Below, piece by piece: positions 55,142 to 62,581 of a DNA stretch of 64,000 bases. This stretch comes from an uncultured Ignavibacteriota bacterium (GTDB lineage Bacteria > Bacteroidota > Ignavibacteria > UBA10030 > UBA8401): the NCBI GenBank assembly GCA_903861125.1, contig CAIOTF010000023.1, positions 248,001-312,000 of the forward strand, written 5' to 3'. Made by a program: the position numbers and the translations under genes. How positions within the stretch are numbered: position 1 is the first letter of the stretch; each line of letters opens with the position of its first letter. The notes below the pieces were generated by a model. The model did no database searches. It saw only the letters and a program-made list of their open reading frames with translations, and had not been told where the DNA came from.

Positions 55142-55154
55142 GGAGTGTGGAGGA

Positions 55155-55189
55155 AACGAAAAACCCCGCAGCGTTATACTGCGGGGCTT
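55155..55189 (-). terminator. intrinsic terminator of pstS
   Basis: CCCCGCAG (55164-55171) and CTGCGGGG (55179-55186) with five T on the minus-strand exit, 19 bp after the pstS stop. Confidence 0.85.
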
Positions 55190-55207
55190 AAATCATTCGA
55201 AATTGGC

Positions 55208-56041
55208 CTATTTTACAGGAAAATATCCAACGGTTGAAACAACCGTCTGACCTTCGCTGCTTAAGATCCAGTCAATATAATCCTTCAATGCGCCGGTCGG
55301 TTTGCTGCGTGTATACATATACAAAAAGCGCGAGATCGGATAGTTGCCGCTCATAACGCTTTCTTTGTTCGGTTCGTACGCCGGTGAATCCGCGTCGCGT
55401 TTGATTTTTACGAACCGGATACCTTTTCCATACGCTGCGCCGCCGTAGCCGATGCCGTTCTTATCTTTCGAGACTGCGTTAACAACTGCAGCCGTGCCGG
55501 GCATATTCTGTGCGCTTGCCGCGTAATCTTCACCTTCAAGCACGTTGTCTTTGAAGTATACATACGTTCCCGAATTGTTTTCGCGGCTGTAGAGAATAAT
55601 TTTTGCATCACTTCCGCCAACCTGTTTCCAATTGGTGATCTTTCCCGTGTAGATCTCTTTCAGCTGCTGAAGCGTGAGCTCTTTTACCGGATTTGATTCC
55701 TGAACATAAACCGCAAGACCGTCGCGTGCGGATTTAATTTCAACACCCAGGGTGTTGAAGCGCAATTTGAGTTTTTCCCGTTCGGATTGTTTCATCGGAC
55801 GCGACGCATCGCAAATATCCGTTGTGCCGTTGATCAGCGCCGATATTCCTGTTCCGGAACCGCCGCCGGTCACCTGAATAGTAACATCCGGATGACTCGA
55901 CATATAGTTTTCTGCCCAGCGCTGTGCCAGGATAACCATGGTATCGGAACCTTTTACCGTAATGATCTCGCCGTTCGGCGCAAAGCCGAACGAGACCAAT
56001 CCGATGATTACTGCAAGAATTGAGATTGTTGTTTTTTTCAT
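55208..56041 (-). CDS. pstS: phosphate-binding periplasmic protein
   Basis: A 277-residue PstS: signal peptide (ending FGFAPNG or nearby), then VKGSDTMVILAQRWAENYM, the phosphate-binding loop GGGSGTGISALINGTTDICDASRPMK, and SRENNSGTYVYFKD. No lipobox cysteine is seen, so it is periplasmic and soluble. It follows the porin by 35 bp with no promoter between them. Confidence 0.95.
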   Translation of the reverse strand: MKKTTISILAVIIGLVSFGFAPNGEIITVKGSDTMVILAQRWAENYMSSHPDVTIQVTGGGSGTGISALINGTTDICDASRPMKQSEREKLKLRFNTLGVEIKSARDGLAVYVQESNPVKELTLQQLKEIYTGKITNWKQVGGSDAKIILYSRENNSGTYVYFKDNVLEGEDYAASAQNMPGTAAVVNAVSKDKNGIGYGGAAYGKGIRFVKIKRDADSPAYEPNKESVMSGNYPISRFLYMYTRSKPTGALKDYIDWILSSEGQTVVSTVGYFPVK

Positions 56042-56076
56042 TTTTTCTCCGCAAAAATAATGTTGGTTGTTTTCAG

Positions 56077-57423
56077 TTAAAATTTATACTGCATCCGAAC
56101 CGTGAAGACATTGTCTTTTACATCTTCTTTGAACGGCAGTAGGGCTGCATTTGTTGTTGCGCTGTTCACTTTTTCGTTGCTGATCATTTCATAATAGAGT
56201 GTTAATTTAACATTGCCGTCAAAATGATGCACGGCACCGACACCAAGAGTCGTATAGGCAATGTCGCCTGCCGTTGTTAGGTTTCCTGTTCCAATGCTCG
56301 ACGATGTAATATCGGTATTGGGATTGAACTTGTCATATTTCACAACAATTTGTTCGGTAAGACCGATGTTCTGCACATAGTTCACATAATAGCCTGAAAA
56401 CTTTCTTGAATATAAAGGTGTTCCGCTTCCTTTGGCATACACATAATAGGATGCTGAAGCCGCTGTGCCGGGTTGTGTTCCGGTGATGTACTCGGCGCGC
56501 AGAGAGAGACCGCCAAGAACAGGAAGATCATAATAAAGCTGTGCATCAACACCAACATAGGAACGATCGAATGATGAACCGTTGTTCTTTGCCGTTGAAT
56601 CGTACTTCCATAGCTTGGTGCCGTTGTCAATCTTCCAGATCGCGCGTGAACCGCTTGTTACTTTGCCTGAATAGAACGACGCACCGCCGTCTATTTCCAA
56701 ATTCTCTTCGTTGAACGGAAGCTGGAAACCAACGCGGCCGATAATATCCTTGTTGTTGTCGTTTTCGGCGTTATTGTTATTGTTTCCATTGAATACGCCC
56801 ACTTTTGCATTAAACATGCTCAGCATTCCGCTTTGAGGAGCCAATTCGATCTTTGCCCCCAGTTCGCGTTCGCCGGGAAACAGTGTCTGATACATGCGTG
56901 AACGTTCGGGAGCTTCACGGTTACTGGAAGAATACGAAATTTCGAAACCGAACGGACGGTCAAAAATACCGCCGGTAAATGTTGCCAGTTTCAAATATGG
57001 TTCTTTAATAGAAGCATACATGTCTTTAATCGCCAACCCGCCCTGCGTTACATCGAACTGCATTACATATTGGGTAAGATCGTTATCGTAATTGAATTTG
57101 ATCCGTCCGCGACGGACAGAAAACCGCGAACTGACATCGTTCGGAAATGCTCCGCCGGAAAATCCTCCGGGAGCCGGTGCTGTGCCGCCGTTGAATACTG
57201 TACCGGCAATTCCATCGGTGATCTGATATTGCGCCTGAACATATCCGGATATTTTGATTTTTTTCAAGGCGTCTACAGTGGTTTTTGTTTCAAGATATGA
57301 TTCGTTCAAACCCTCGAAGGCTCCTTTAACATTTTCAACATCTTCTTTTGTTGCTGCAGATGAACCGTCCTGAGCGCTCAGTACGAACGGCAGAAATACT
57401 AACACTGCGAAAAACATTTTCAT
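56077..57423 (-). CDS. OprP/OprO-type phosphate-selective porin
   Basis: The start is at ATG 57423 (MKMFFAVLVFLPFVLSAQ), preceded by AAAGGAG; a longer frame to 57510 runs through the Pho-box region and is wrong. After the signal peptide a short coiled coil (TKEDVENVKGAFEGLNESYLETKTTVDALKK) leads into a 16-stranded-type barrel (ISGYVQAQYQ... FSVRRGRIKFNYDNDLTQYVMQFDV). The C-terminus ends ...FTVRMQYKF, with the final aromatic typical of outer-membrane insertion. It would admit phosphate and feed PstS encoded just downstream. Confidence 0.9.
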   Translation of the reverse strand: MKMFFAVLVFLPFVLSAQDGSSAATKEDVENVKGAFEGLNESYLETKTTVDALKKIKISGYVQAQYQITDGIAGTVFNGGTAPAPGGFSGGAFPNDVSSRFSVRRGRIKFNYDNDLTQYVMQFDVTQGGLAIKDMYASIKEPYLKLATFTGGIFDRPFGFEISYSSSNREAPERSRMYQTLFPGERELGAKIELAPQSGMLSMFNAKVGVFNGNNNNNAENDNNKDIIGRVGFQLPFNEENLEIDGGASFYSGKVTSGSRAIWKIDNGTKLWKYDSTAKNNGSSFDRSYVGVDAQLYYDLPVLGGLSLRAEYITGTQPGTAASASYYVYAKGSGTPLYSRKFSGYYVNYVQNIGLTEQIVVKYDKFNPNTDITSSSIGTGNLTTAGDIAYTTLGVGAVHHFDGNVKLTLYYEMISNEKVNSATTNAALLPFKEDVKDNVFTVRMQYKF

Positions 57424-57489
57424 GGTTACTCCTTTTGTAATTGGTTGGTTGATTAATTGCTTTCTAACCGATACAAAATATCGTATTAG

Positions 57490-57528
57490 CATTATGCGGA
57501 GGTTAAGCAAGTATTATGGAATTGTTAA
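57490..57528 (-). promoter_or_regulatory. Pho-box-like direct repeats upstream of the porin-pstS operon
   Basis: On the minus strand TTAACA, ATAATA, TTAACC, ATAATG occur with 5-bp spacers, an exact 11-bp period over four units. Nine bases further lies TATTTTG, a candidate -10 element at the same distance as in the box at 62538. The box ends 66 bp before the porin ATG. Confidence 0.65.
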
Positions 57529-57711
57529 GAGTAACATCAAAATATTAGTCTACCTGGCACACCGAACTATAAATCTTGGTTACACAAATGTTTGAGATAG
57601 CCCGGATGAATCAATTTTTTTATGAAAACAAAAGGAATAATTCAATTATTTAAATTTTCAACTACGCCAATGGTCCGGCAAAAGAGTAGGCGCGGAACTC
57701 TTGGCATGACA

Positions 57712-58047
57712 TTACGTTAGCAATGAATCATCCAGTTTATACCCAACGCCTCTAATAACATTGATGATCTCTTTGTTTTTTACCCATCCGATCTTTTTGC
57801 GGATATTGCATATGTGGGTATCGATCGTCCTTGTATTTTTTAATGTTTCTGATCCCCACGCATAACAAGCAATATCTTTCCTAGAATGAACTTTCCCGTT
57901 TGTGCTCATCATGAGATACAAAATCAGAAATTCTGTTTTTGTTAAACTAATTATGAGTTCATTTTTCAGAACAATAAAGCGCTCCGGATCTATGGTGATT
58001 TCGTCAATCGAAATATGTTTCATAGAATTAATCTGTATAAGGGTCAT
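57712..58047 (-). CDS. stand-alone PhoB/OmpR-type winged-helix DNA-binding protein (no receiver)
   Basis: This 111-residue protein is only the effector half of an OmpR/PhoB response regulator: LTKTEFLILYLMM, GKVHSRKDIACYAWG, and the recognition helix NTRTIDTHICNIRKKIG, ending IINVIRGVGYKLDD. The receiver domain is absent, and the 150 bp upstream cannot encode one. ATG 58047 or 58023 may be the start; neither has a ribosome-binding site. It lies immediately upstream of the porin-pst operon and divergent from the M28-pstS2 operon. That position suggests it controls the Pho island without phosphorylation of its own, though this is inference. Confidence 0.85.
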   Translation of the reverse strand: MTLIQINSMKHISIDEITIDPERFIVLKNELIISLTKTEFLILYLMMSTNGKVHSRKDIACYAWGSETLKNTRTIDTHICNIRKKIGWVKNKEIINVIRGVGYKLDDSLLT

Positions 58048-58054
58048 ATTATTT

Positions 58055-58137
58055 TTATATTGATTTATTCGATGTTTGAAAATGCATTTAAAAACGAACG
58101 AACATTATATTGATTATATTTCACTGTCAATATAATG
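58055..58137. promoter_or_regulatory. overlapping divergent promoters with palindrome and direct repeat
   Basis: CATTATATTGA (58103-58113) and TCAATATAATG (58127-58137) are a perfect 11-bp inverted repeat with a 13-bp spacer. Each arm supplies a TATAAT -10 and a TTGA -35-like part for one direction, with 15-bp spacing, so the two divergent promoters overlap. TTATATTGATT also occurs at 58055-58065 and 58105-58115, exactly 50 bp apart, which could be a second operator half for looping. Confidence 0.5.
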
Positions 58138-58151
58138 ACAACGTGTTTACC
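58124..58151 (+). promoter_or_regulatory. weak Pho-box-like repeats upstream of M28-pstS2
   Basis: CTGTCA, ATGACA, TTTACC occur at 11-bp intervals on the plus strand, ending 48 bp before the M28 ATG, the same distance as the pstC box. The match to TTAACA is poorer than at the other sites and it overlaps the palindromic promoter. Confidence 0.35.
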
Positions 58152-58199
58152 TAAAATCAATTTATTATTACGTTTGTGTGACTAACTTATTGATCAACC

Positions 58200-59846
58200 A
58201 TGCGCAGAGTTTCCTTTGTCGTTATCATTACTTGGTTCGTTTTCCATCCTATCGTTGCTCAAACCGAATATATTCCATTTGTCTCAATTTCCCCCGACTC
58301 CATAAAGAAACACCTATTTGTTTTGGGAAATGATTCATTGCAAGGTCGAGGAACAGGGTACGCCGGATGCGAGAAAACTGCATTGTATATCTGTAATGTT
58401 CTGCGTGGTTACGGAATTCGTCCCTTTTCTCCATCAACCGGATTCATGCAAACATTTCCGTTGCACGGAAGTAAGCCAATGGAAGAAACGCGGTTTACGC
58501 TCTATGCGCCAAAAGATTCCTATGCACTGCGTCTGAAGGATGATTATGTTCTCTATTCTGCCGGTGCACAAACCTTCACTCCCGCACCTATTCCTGTCGT
58601 TTTTGTAGGATACGGCATTGTCGCTCCCGAATATGATTATAATGACTACCGTAATATTGATGTCAAAAATTGCATTGTTGTCTTTCTTTCCGGTGAACCA
58701 AATTCCGGCGACGATATTTATTTTGATGGGGAAAAACCAACAATCCATGCATCGTTGAATCTAAAACAGAAGATTGCACTTGCACACGGAGCAAAAGGGA
58801 GCATACTGCTGCCCAATCCGAATGATCGGTCCATGGATGATTGGTTCGAACAGCAGCGGCAATTTCTGTTTGAAGATGTGCATTTATTGGTAGCCCCTTC
58901 GGAGAATCTCAATGTGATGATTAATCCGAAATTGGGTCCGTTCGTTTTTTCCGACGCAGAATATTCATTTGACGAAATTGCAGAGTTTGACCGTAAAGGT
59001 ACGATGAAGAGTTTTCGACTCCCTTTTATGGCAAGCTTTCAAGGACAATTTCAAGAACGGGATTTTTTATCATCAAATATCATCGGAATTATTGAAGGGA
59101 CTGATCCTCAGCTACAGGATTCATATCTCTTGTTGAGTGCGCATTATGATCATTTGGGAATCGGCACCCCGATTGATGGTGATTCCATCTATAATGGCGT
59201 GATAGATAACGCTTCTGGCGTGGTTGCATTGCTTGAATTAACGCGAATATTTTCTCGTTCTGAATTCCGGCCCCGTCGTTCCATTCTTGTTGTCTTTTTA
59301 ACTGGCGAAGAACGTGGGTTTCTTGGTTCTCAATACTATTGCCTGCATCCTGTCGTTCCGCTTTACAAAACTGCCGCCAATGTTAACATCGACGGACTCT
59401 CCTTGTTCGATAGAATGCATTCGGTGGTTGGTGTTGGTGCAGAATTATCAACGCTTGGCAGATCGCTCGACGATGCAGTGCATTCGATGGGACTTGAAAT
59501 CGATTCATTGTTTTCCAATTTAAGCCAGCATAATCAATTCCGAAATTCCGACCAATTTATGTTTGCACAGGCGGGTATTCCTTCGATTCTTGTTGCCGAA
59601 GGACTTCGATATGAATCGACATCTTTTGAAGAAGGAATAAAGAGATATGTAGCGTGGTCGGAAGAACGATATCATTCACCTTTTGACGATCTTCATCAGC
59701 CGATAAACTTTGCCGCAGCTGTTCAGCACGTTGAGATACTGTTCAGGTTTTCGGCAGCTATTGCAAATGATCCGCATGATCCACAGTGGAATCTGAGATC
59801 GCCATTCATCAATGCACGCTTAATTTCTAAAGCTGAAAAAAAATGA
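58200..59846 (+). CDS. M28 family exported aminopeptidase
   Basis: A 548-residue secreted peptidase: signal peptide (ending PIVAQ), a PA-type insert (about 130-230), and an M28 zinc core with SAHYDHLG (ligand His, about 318-325), GVIDNASGVVALLEL (bridging Asp), FLTGEERGFLGS (catalytic and ligand Glu), and a late HSPFDD (His). The M28 family includes E. coli Iap, which trims alkaline phosphatase. The stop overlaps the ATG of the second pstS gene by 4 bp, so the two are made together. The substrate is unknown. Confidence 0.9.
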   Translation: MRRVSFVVIITWFVFHPIVAQTEYIPFVSISPDSIKKHLFVLGNDSLQGRGTGYAGCEKTALYICNVLRGYGIRPFSPSTGFMQTFPLHGSKPMEETRFTLYAPKDSYALRLKDDYVLYSAGAQTFTPAPIPVVFVGYGIVAPEYDYNDYRNIDVKNCIVVFLSGEPNSGDDIYFDGEKPTIHASLNLKQKIALAHGAKGSILLPNPNDRSMDDWFEQQRQFLFEDVHLLVAPSENLNVMINPKLGPFVFSDAEYSFDEIAEFDRKGTMKSFRLPFMASFQGQFQERDFLSSNIIGIIEGTDPQLQDSYLLLSAHYDHLGIGTPIDGDSIYNGVIDNASGVVALLELTRIFSRSEFRPRRSILVVFLTGEERGFLGSQYYCLHPVVPLYKTAANVNIDGLSLFDRMHSVVGVGAELSTLGRSLDDAVHSMGLEIDSLFSNLSQHNQFRNSDQFMFAQAGIPSILVAEGLRYESTSFEEGIKRYVAWSEERYHSPFDDLHQPINFAAAVQHVEILFRFSAAIANDPHDPQWNLRSPFINARLISKAEKK

Positions 59847-60679
59847 AATTGAAGTTATTGATTATCGTATTTGTTTTTTTCGGTGCAAGTTGTACGCACC
59901 AGTCGGCGTTTAAAGCGGTCGGAGAAAAAACATTGCGCATAAAAGGATCAGATTCAATGTTGTTGATGGCGCAACGGTTGTCCGAAACTTTTATGACCTT
60001 ACACAGTGATGTGTCGCTCTATGTTGAGGGGGGAGGAAGCGGTAGCGGAATCCAGTCGTTATTGGAAGGGAAAATAGATATCTGTACTTCATCGCGCCCC
60101 ATGTCATCAGGTGAAATTCAACAATTATCAAACCGGTTCAATTCTATTGGTATGTCAATCATTTGCGCCAAAGATGCATTGGGAATTATCGTTCATCCAT
60201 CAAATCCGGTTTCAAATCTTTCACTGATAGAAATCAAGAAAATTTTCACCGGAGAAATCACCAACTGGAAGGATGTCGGCGGTGCAGACAAACCCATAAC
60301 GGTATACAGCCGGGAACCTAACTCGGGAACCTACGTATACCTTGAAGAACATATTCTGTACGGGGAACCATACGTAAAGAATTGTATAATGACTCCCGGC
60401 GCTCGAGCATTAACCGATGCCGTCATACAGGATTCCTTCGCCATAGGATACAGCACCAATGTGTATGCAAATAATGTCAAGATATTATCCGTAAACAACC
60501 TCCCTCCTACCGCAGATAATATCAGGAAAGGATTTTACCCCATCTCACGGTATTTATATCTTTATACGATTCAACCGCCGGAAGGTTTGAAAAAAGAATT
60601 CATCGAATGGATTATCAGCAGAGATGGACAAAACATTATCAAAAAAATTGGATATATTCCACTTTTTGATGCTGAATAA
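59843..60679 (+). CDS. second PstS-like phosphate-binding lipoprotein
   Basis: A 278-residue PstS homologue with a lipobox (FFGASC, Cys about 17), so it is membrane-anchored, unlike the first PstS. Binding-site segments match PstS: IKGSDSMLLMAQRLSETFM, GGGSGSGIQSLLEGKIDICTSSRPM and SREPNSGTYVYLEE. It is translationally coupled to the M28 peptidase. It may deliver phosphate to PstCA, act as a sensor or bind another oxyanion. Confidence 0.9.
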   Translation: MKLKLLIIVFVFFGASCTHQSAFKAVGEKTLRIKGSDSMLLMAQRLSETFMTLHSDVSLYVEGGGSGSGIQSLLEGKIDICTSSRPMSSGEIQQLSNRFNSIGMSIICAKDALGIIVHPSNPVSNLSLIEIKKIFTGEITNWKDVGGADKPITVYSREPNSGTYVYLEEHILYGEPYVKNCIMTPGARALTDAVIQDSFAIGYSTNVYANNVKILSVNNLPPTADNIRKGFYPISRYLYLYTIQPPEGLKKEFIEWIISRDGQNIIKKIGYIPLFDAE

Positions 60680-60683
60680 AAAA

Positions 60684-60711
60684 ACGGCATCATGGGAAAC
60701 TATGATGCCGT
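60684..60711. terminator. stem-loop between convergent genes
   Basis: ACGGCATCAT (60684-60693) and ATGATGCCGT (60702-60711), a perfect 10-bp stem preceded by seven A, so the T-run serves the minus-strand gene. Confidence 0.8.
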
Positions 60712-60733
60712 TGGTAATCAGAAAAACTACCAC

Positions 60734-62455
60734 TTATTTTACGAAAAGCATTTTACGCACCTGATTGAAATTACCCGCCGAAAGTTTATAGAAATATATT
60801 CCGCTTGCCATGGTGTTTGCATTAAAATACGCTGTATGTGTTCCTGCTTCCTGCATCCCATTCACCAACGTTGCAACTTCACAGCCCAAAATATCATAGA
60901 CTTTTAATGATACCTGTCCGCTTGCAGGCATTGCAAATGTTATTGCGGTGCTTGGATTGAAGGGGTTAGGATAGTTTTGGTTAAGAGAGTATAGAATCGG
61001 CGCAATATTGTTCATATCATTCACTGCGGTTACACCGTTGCTGTAATCAAAATTTTGCGGATCAAACACGGTCCATCCCGCAAAATATTGCTGATTCATT
61101 GGTTTGGAAGGATCTAGCGCACCGCGGTACGAAACCGAATCAAATGTCGAAGGCAGGCCCCAGATTTTGTACCCTGTTCCAGCTGTTGCTGCTTCTGAAG
61201 AGATTGTCGGACGCGGATCAAACGCTTTGTCTGTAAAGGGGACGCCGGGCTTGACCAAACCAATAGCACCATTATTGCGGACTGTGCTTCCAAGATTTCC
61301 CCAACCAGCAGTATTGAACCATGCGGTTGCATCGAATCCCGGAATATTCACTTCAGTTCCAGAAATGGATGCAGAAATTGGAGATGATTTTGTTTGAATA
61401 CTTGTATTACGAATCTGTAATCGTCCTGCAATTGCTGCGTTCTGTGTGATGGTATCGCGAATCGTAATACCTTTTGGCCATCCCATTAAGATAGAATTGT
61501 AAACGCTAAATTCAGTACCGCGGCGAAGCATTGCCAGATTTCCCCAGTGACTATTGACAACAGAAGAAGTATCGCTCATCGGTCCAATATATGTTGCATT
61601 TGAAATCTTTGCGCTTGTTCTCGGATAAACATTCCAGGGCTCGGAACCCATGTTGTCGGATTCGAATCCATTTGAAGAACCGGATGCGGAAGCATCAAAG
61701 ATCAATGAGTCACGTTTGACAAGCACATATTGCAAACTTCCTGACCAGCCCCAGTCTGTATCCATGTTGTCATCAATATTTCCATTTGTAACTATATGTT
61801 TCGCATTCACGGTTCCGCCAAAGAATTCTATATCATCATCGTTCGCATAGCTAACCTGCACATAATCAATAACCGTTTTGTTGCCGACACCGCCTAATGT
61901 TAAGCCGTTGATCTCATTATCCTGAGCAAATGCTATTCCAGCCCATTCTATTCGAACGTAGCGCAGAACACCGCTGGAGTCTGCGGCATTTGATCCGCCG
62001 ACGCCTAGTTCACTATTTGGAACAGTGCCAAATCCGCCTTCCAACGTTGCGCTAAGCGGCTGATTTGTAGTAGCATTACCTACAATAATAACGCCACCCC
62101 AATCACCTGGTGCCCTCTGCCCAACCGCCTGCTCACTTGAAAAAACGATCGGTGCAGTTACTTTGCCGTCAGCGATTATTTTTGCGCCGCGTTTGATAAT
62201 AATTGTTCCACCGGAAAGTTTATCACCGACAATCAGTGTCCCGGGGTCGATTGTAATCTTGTATAATGAATCAATAAAGTACCAGCCTGTTAAAACGTAT
62301 GTAGTGTCTTTGCTCAATTTAATGTCTGCCGTTTGGTGATACGGCATTCTGAAATTTGTTGCTCCTCTGCCGGCACCCAATATTTTTGTGGGGCGCGCCA
62401 AAAGCGCTACGGATGAAAGGATCAATATGATACAAACGGTGAAAACTTTTCTCAT
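60734..62455 (-). CDS. T9SS-exported beta-helix protein with type A sorting domain
   Basis: A 573-residue exported protein: signal peptide (ending LLARP), a right-handed beta-helix-type body (WGGVIIVGNATTNQPL, DDIEFFGGTVNAKHIV, WSGSLQYVLVKRDSL), and a C-terminal T9SS type A sorting domain (NYPNPFNPSTAITFAMPASG...GIYFYKLSAGN...RKMLFVK, about 490-573). It is exported across the outer membrane and anchored or released. It shares a strand and 126 bp spacing with the TonB receptor gene upstream, and has its own Pho-box-like repeat. I suspect it binds or frees a phosphorus-containing nutrient, but nothing in the sequence proves that. Confidence 0.85.
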   Translation of the reverse strand: MRKVFTVCIILILSSVALLARPTKILGAGRGATNFRMPYHQTADIKLSKDTTYVLTGWYFIDSLYKITIDPGTLIVGDKLSGGTIIIKRGAKIIADGKVTAPIVFSSEQAVGQRAPGDWGGVIIVGNATTNQPLSATLEGGFGTVPNSELGVGGSNAADSSGVLRYVRIEWAGIAFAQDNEINGLTLGGVGNKTVIDYVQVSYANDDDIEFFGGTVNAKHIVTNGNIDDNMDTDWGWSGSLQYVLVKRDSLIFDASASGSSNGFESDNMGSEPWNVYPRTSAKISNATYIGPMSDTSSVVNSHWGNLAMLRRGTEFSVYNSILMGWPKGITIRDTITQNAAIAGRLQIRNTSIQTKSSPISASISGTEVNIPGFDATAWFNTAGWGNLGSTVRNNGAIGLVKPGVPFTDKAFDPRPTISSEAATAGTGYKIWGLPSTFDSVSYRGALDPSKPMNQQYFAGWTVFDPQNFDYSNGVTAVNDMNNIAPILYSLNQNYPNPFNPSTAITFAMPASGQVSLKVYDILGCEVATLVNGMQEAGTHTAYFNANTMASGIYFYKLSAGNFNQVRKMLFVK

Positions 62456-62537
62456 GAACTACTCCTAATTTATATTGAATTATGGTGAATTGTGATAAAA
62501 ATATCTCGTTTTACAATACCACAAAATAACTTTTCAA

Positions 62538-62565
62538 TATTATGAGAATGTAAATTTCAGGTTAT
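62538..62565 (-). promoter_or_regulatory. Pho-box-like direct repeats upstream of the beta-helix gene
   Basis: On the minus strand ATAACC, TTTACA, ATAATA lie at 11-bp intervals. Nine bases after the last hexamer is TATTTTG, the same spacing and heptamer as at the porin promoter. The box ends 82 bp before the ATG. Confidence 0.6.
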
Positions 62566-62581
62566 CGAATGTAGATGTTTT

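Noticed and set aside
57424-57510. Longer N-terminus for the porin
   Set aside because: It would run through the Pho-box-like repeats and destroy the signal peptide; the ATG at 57423 has an AAAGGAG site.
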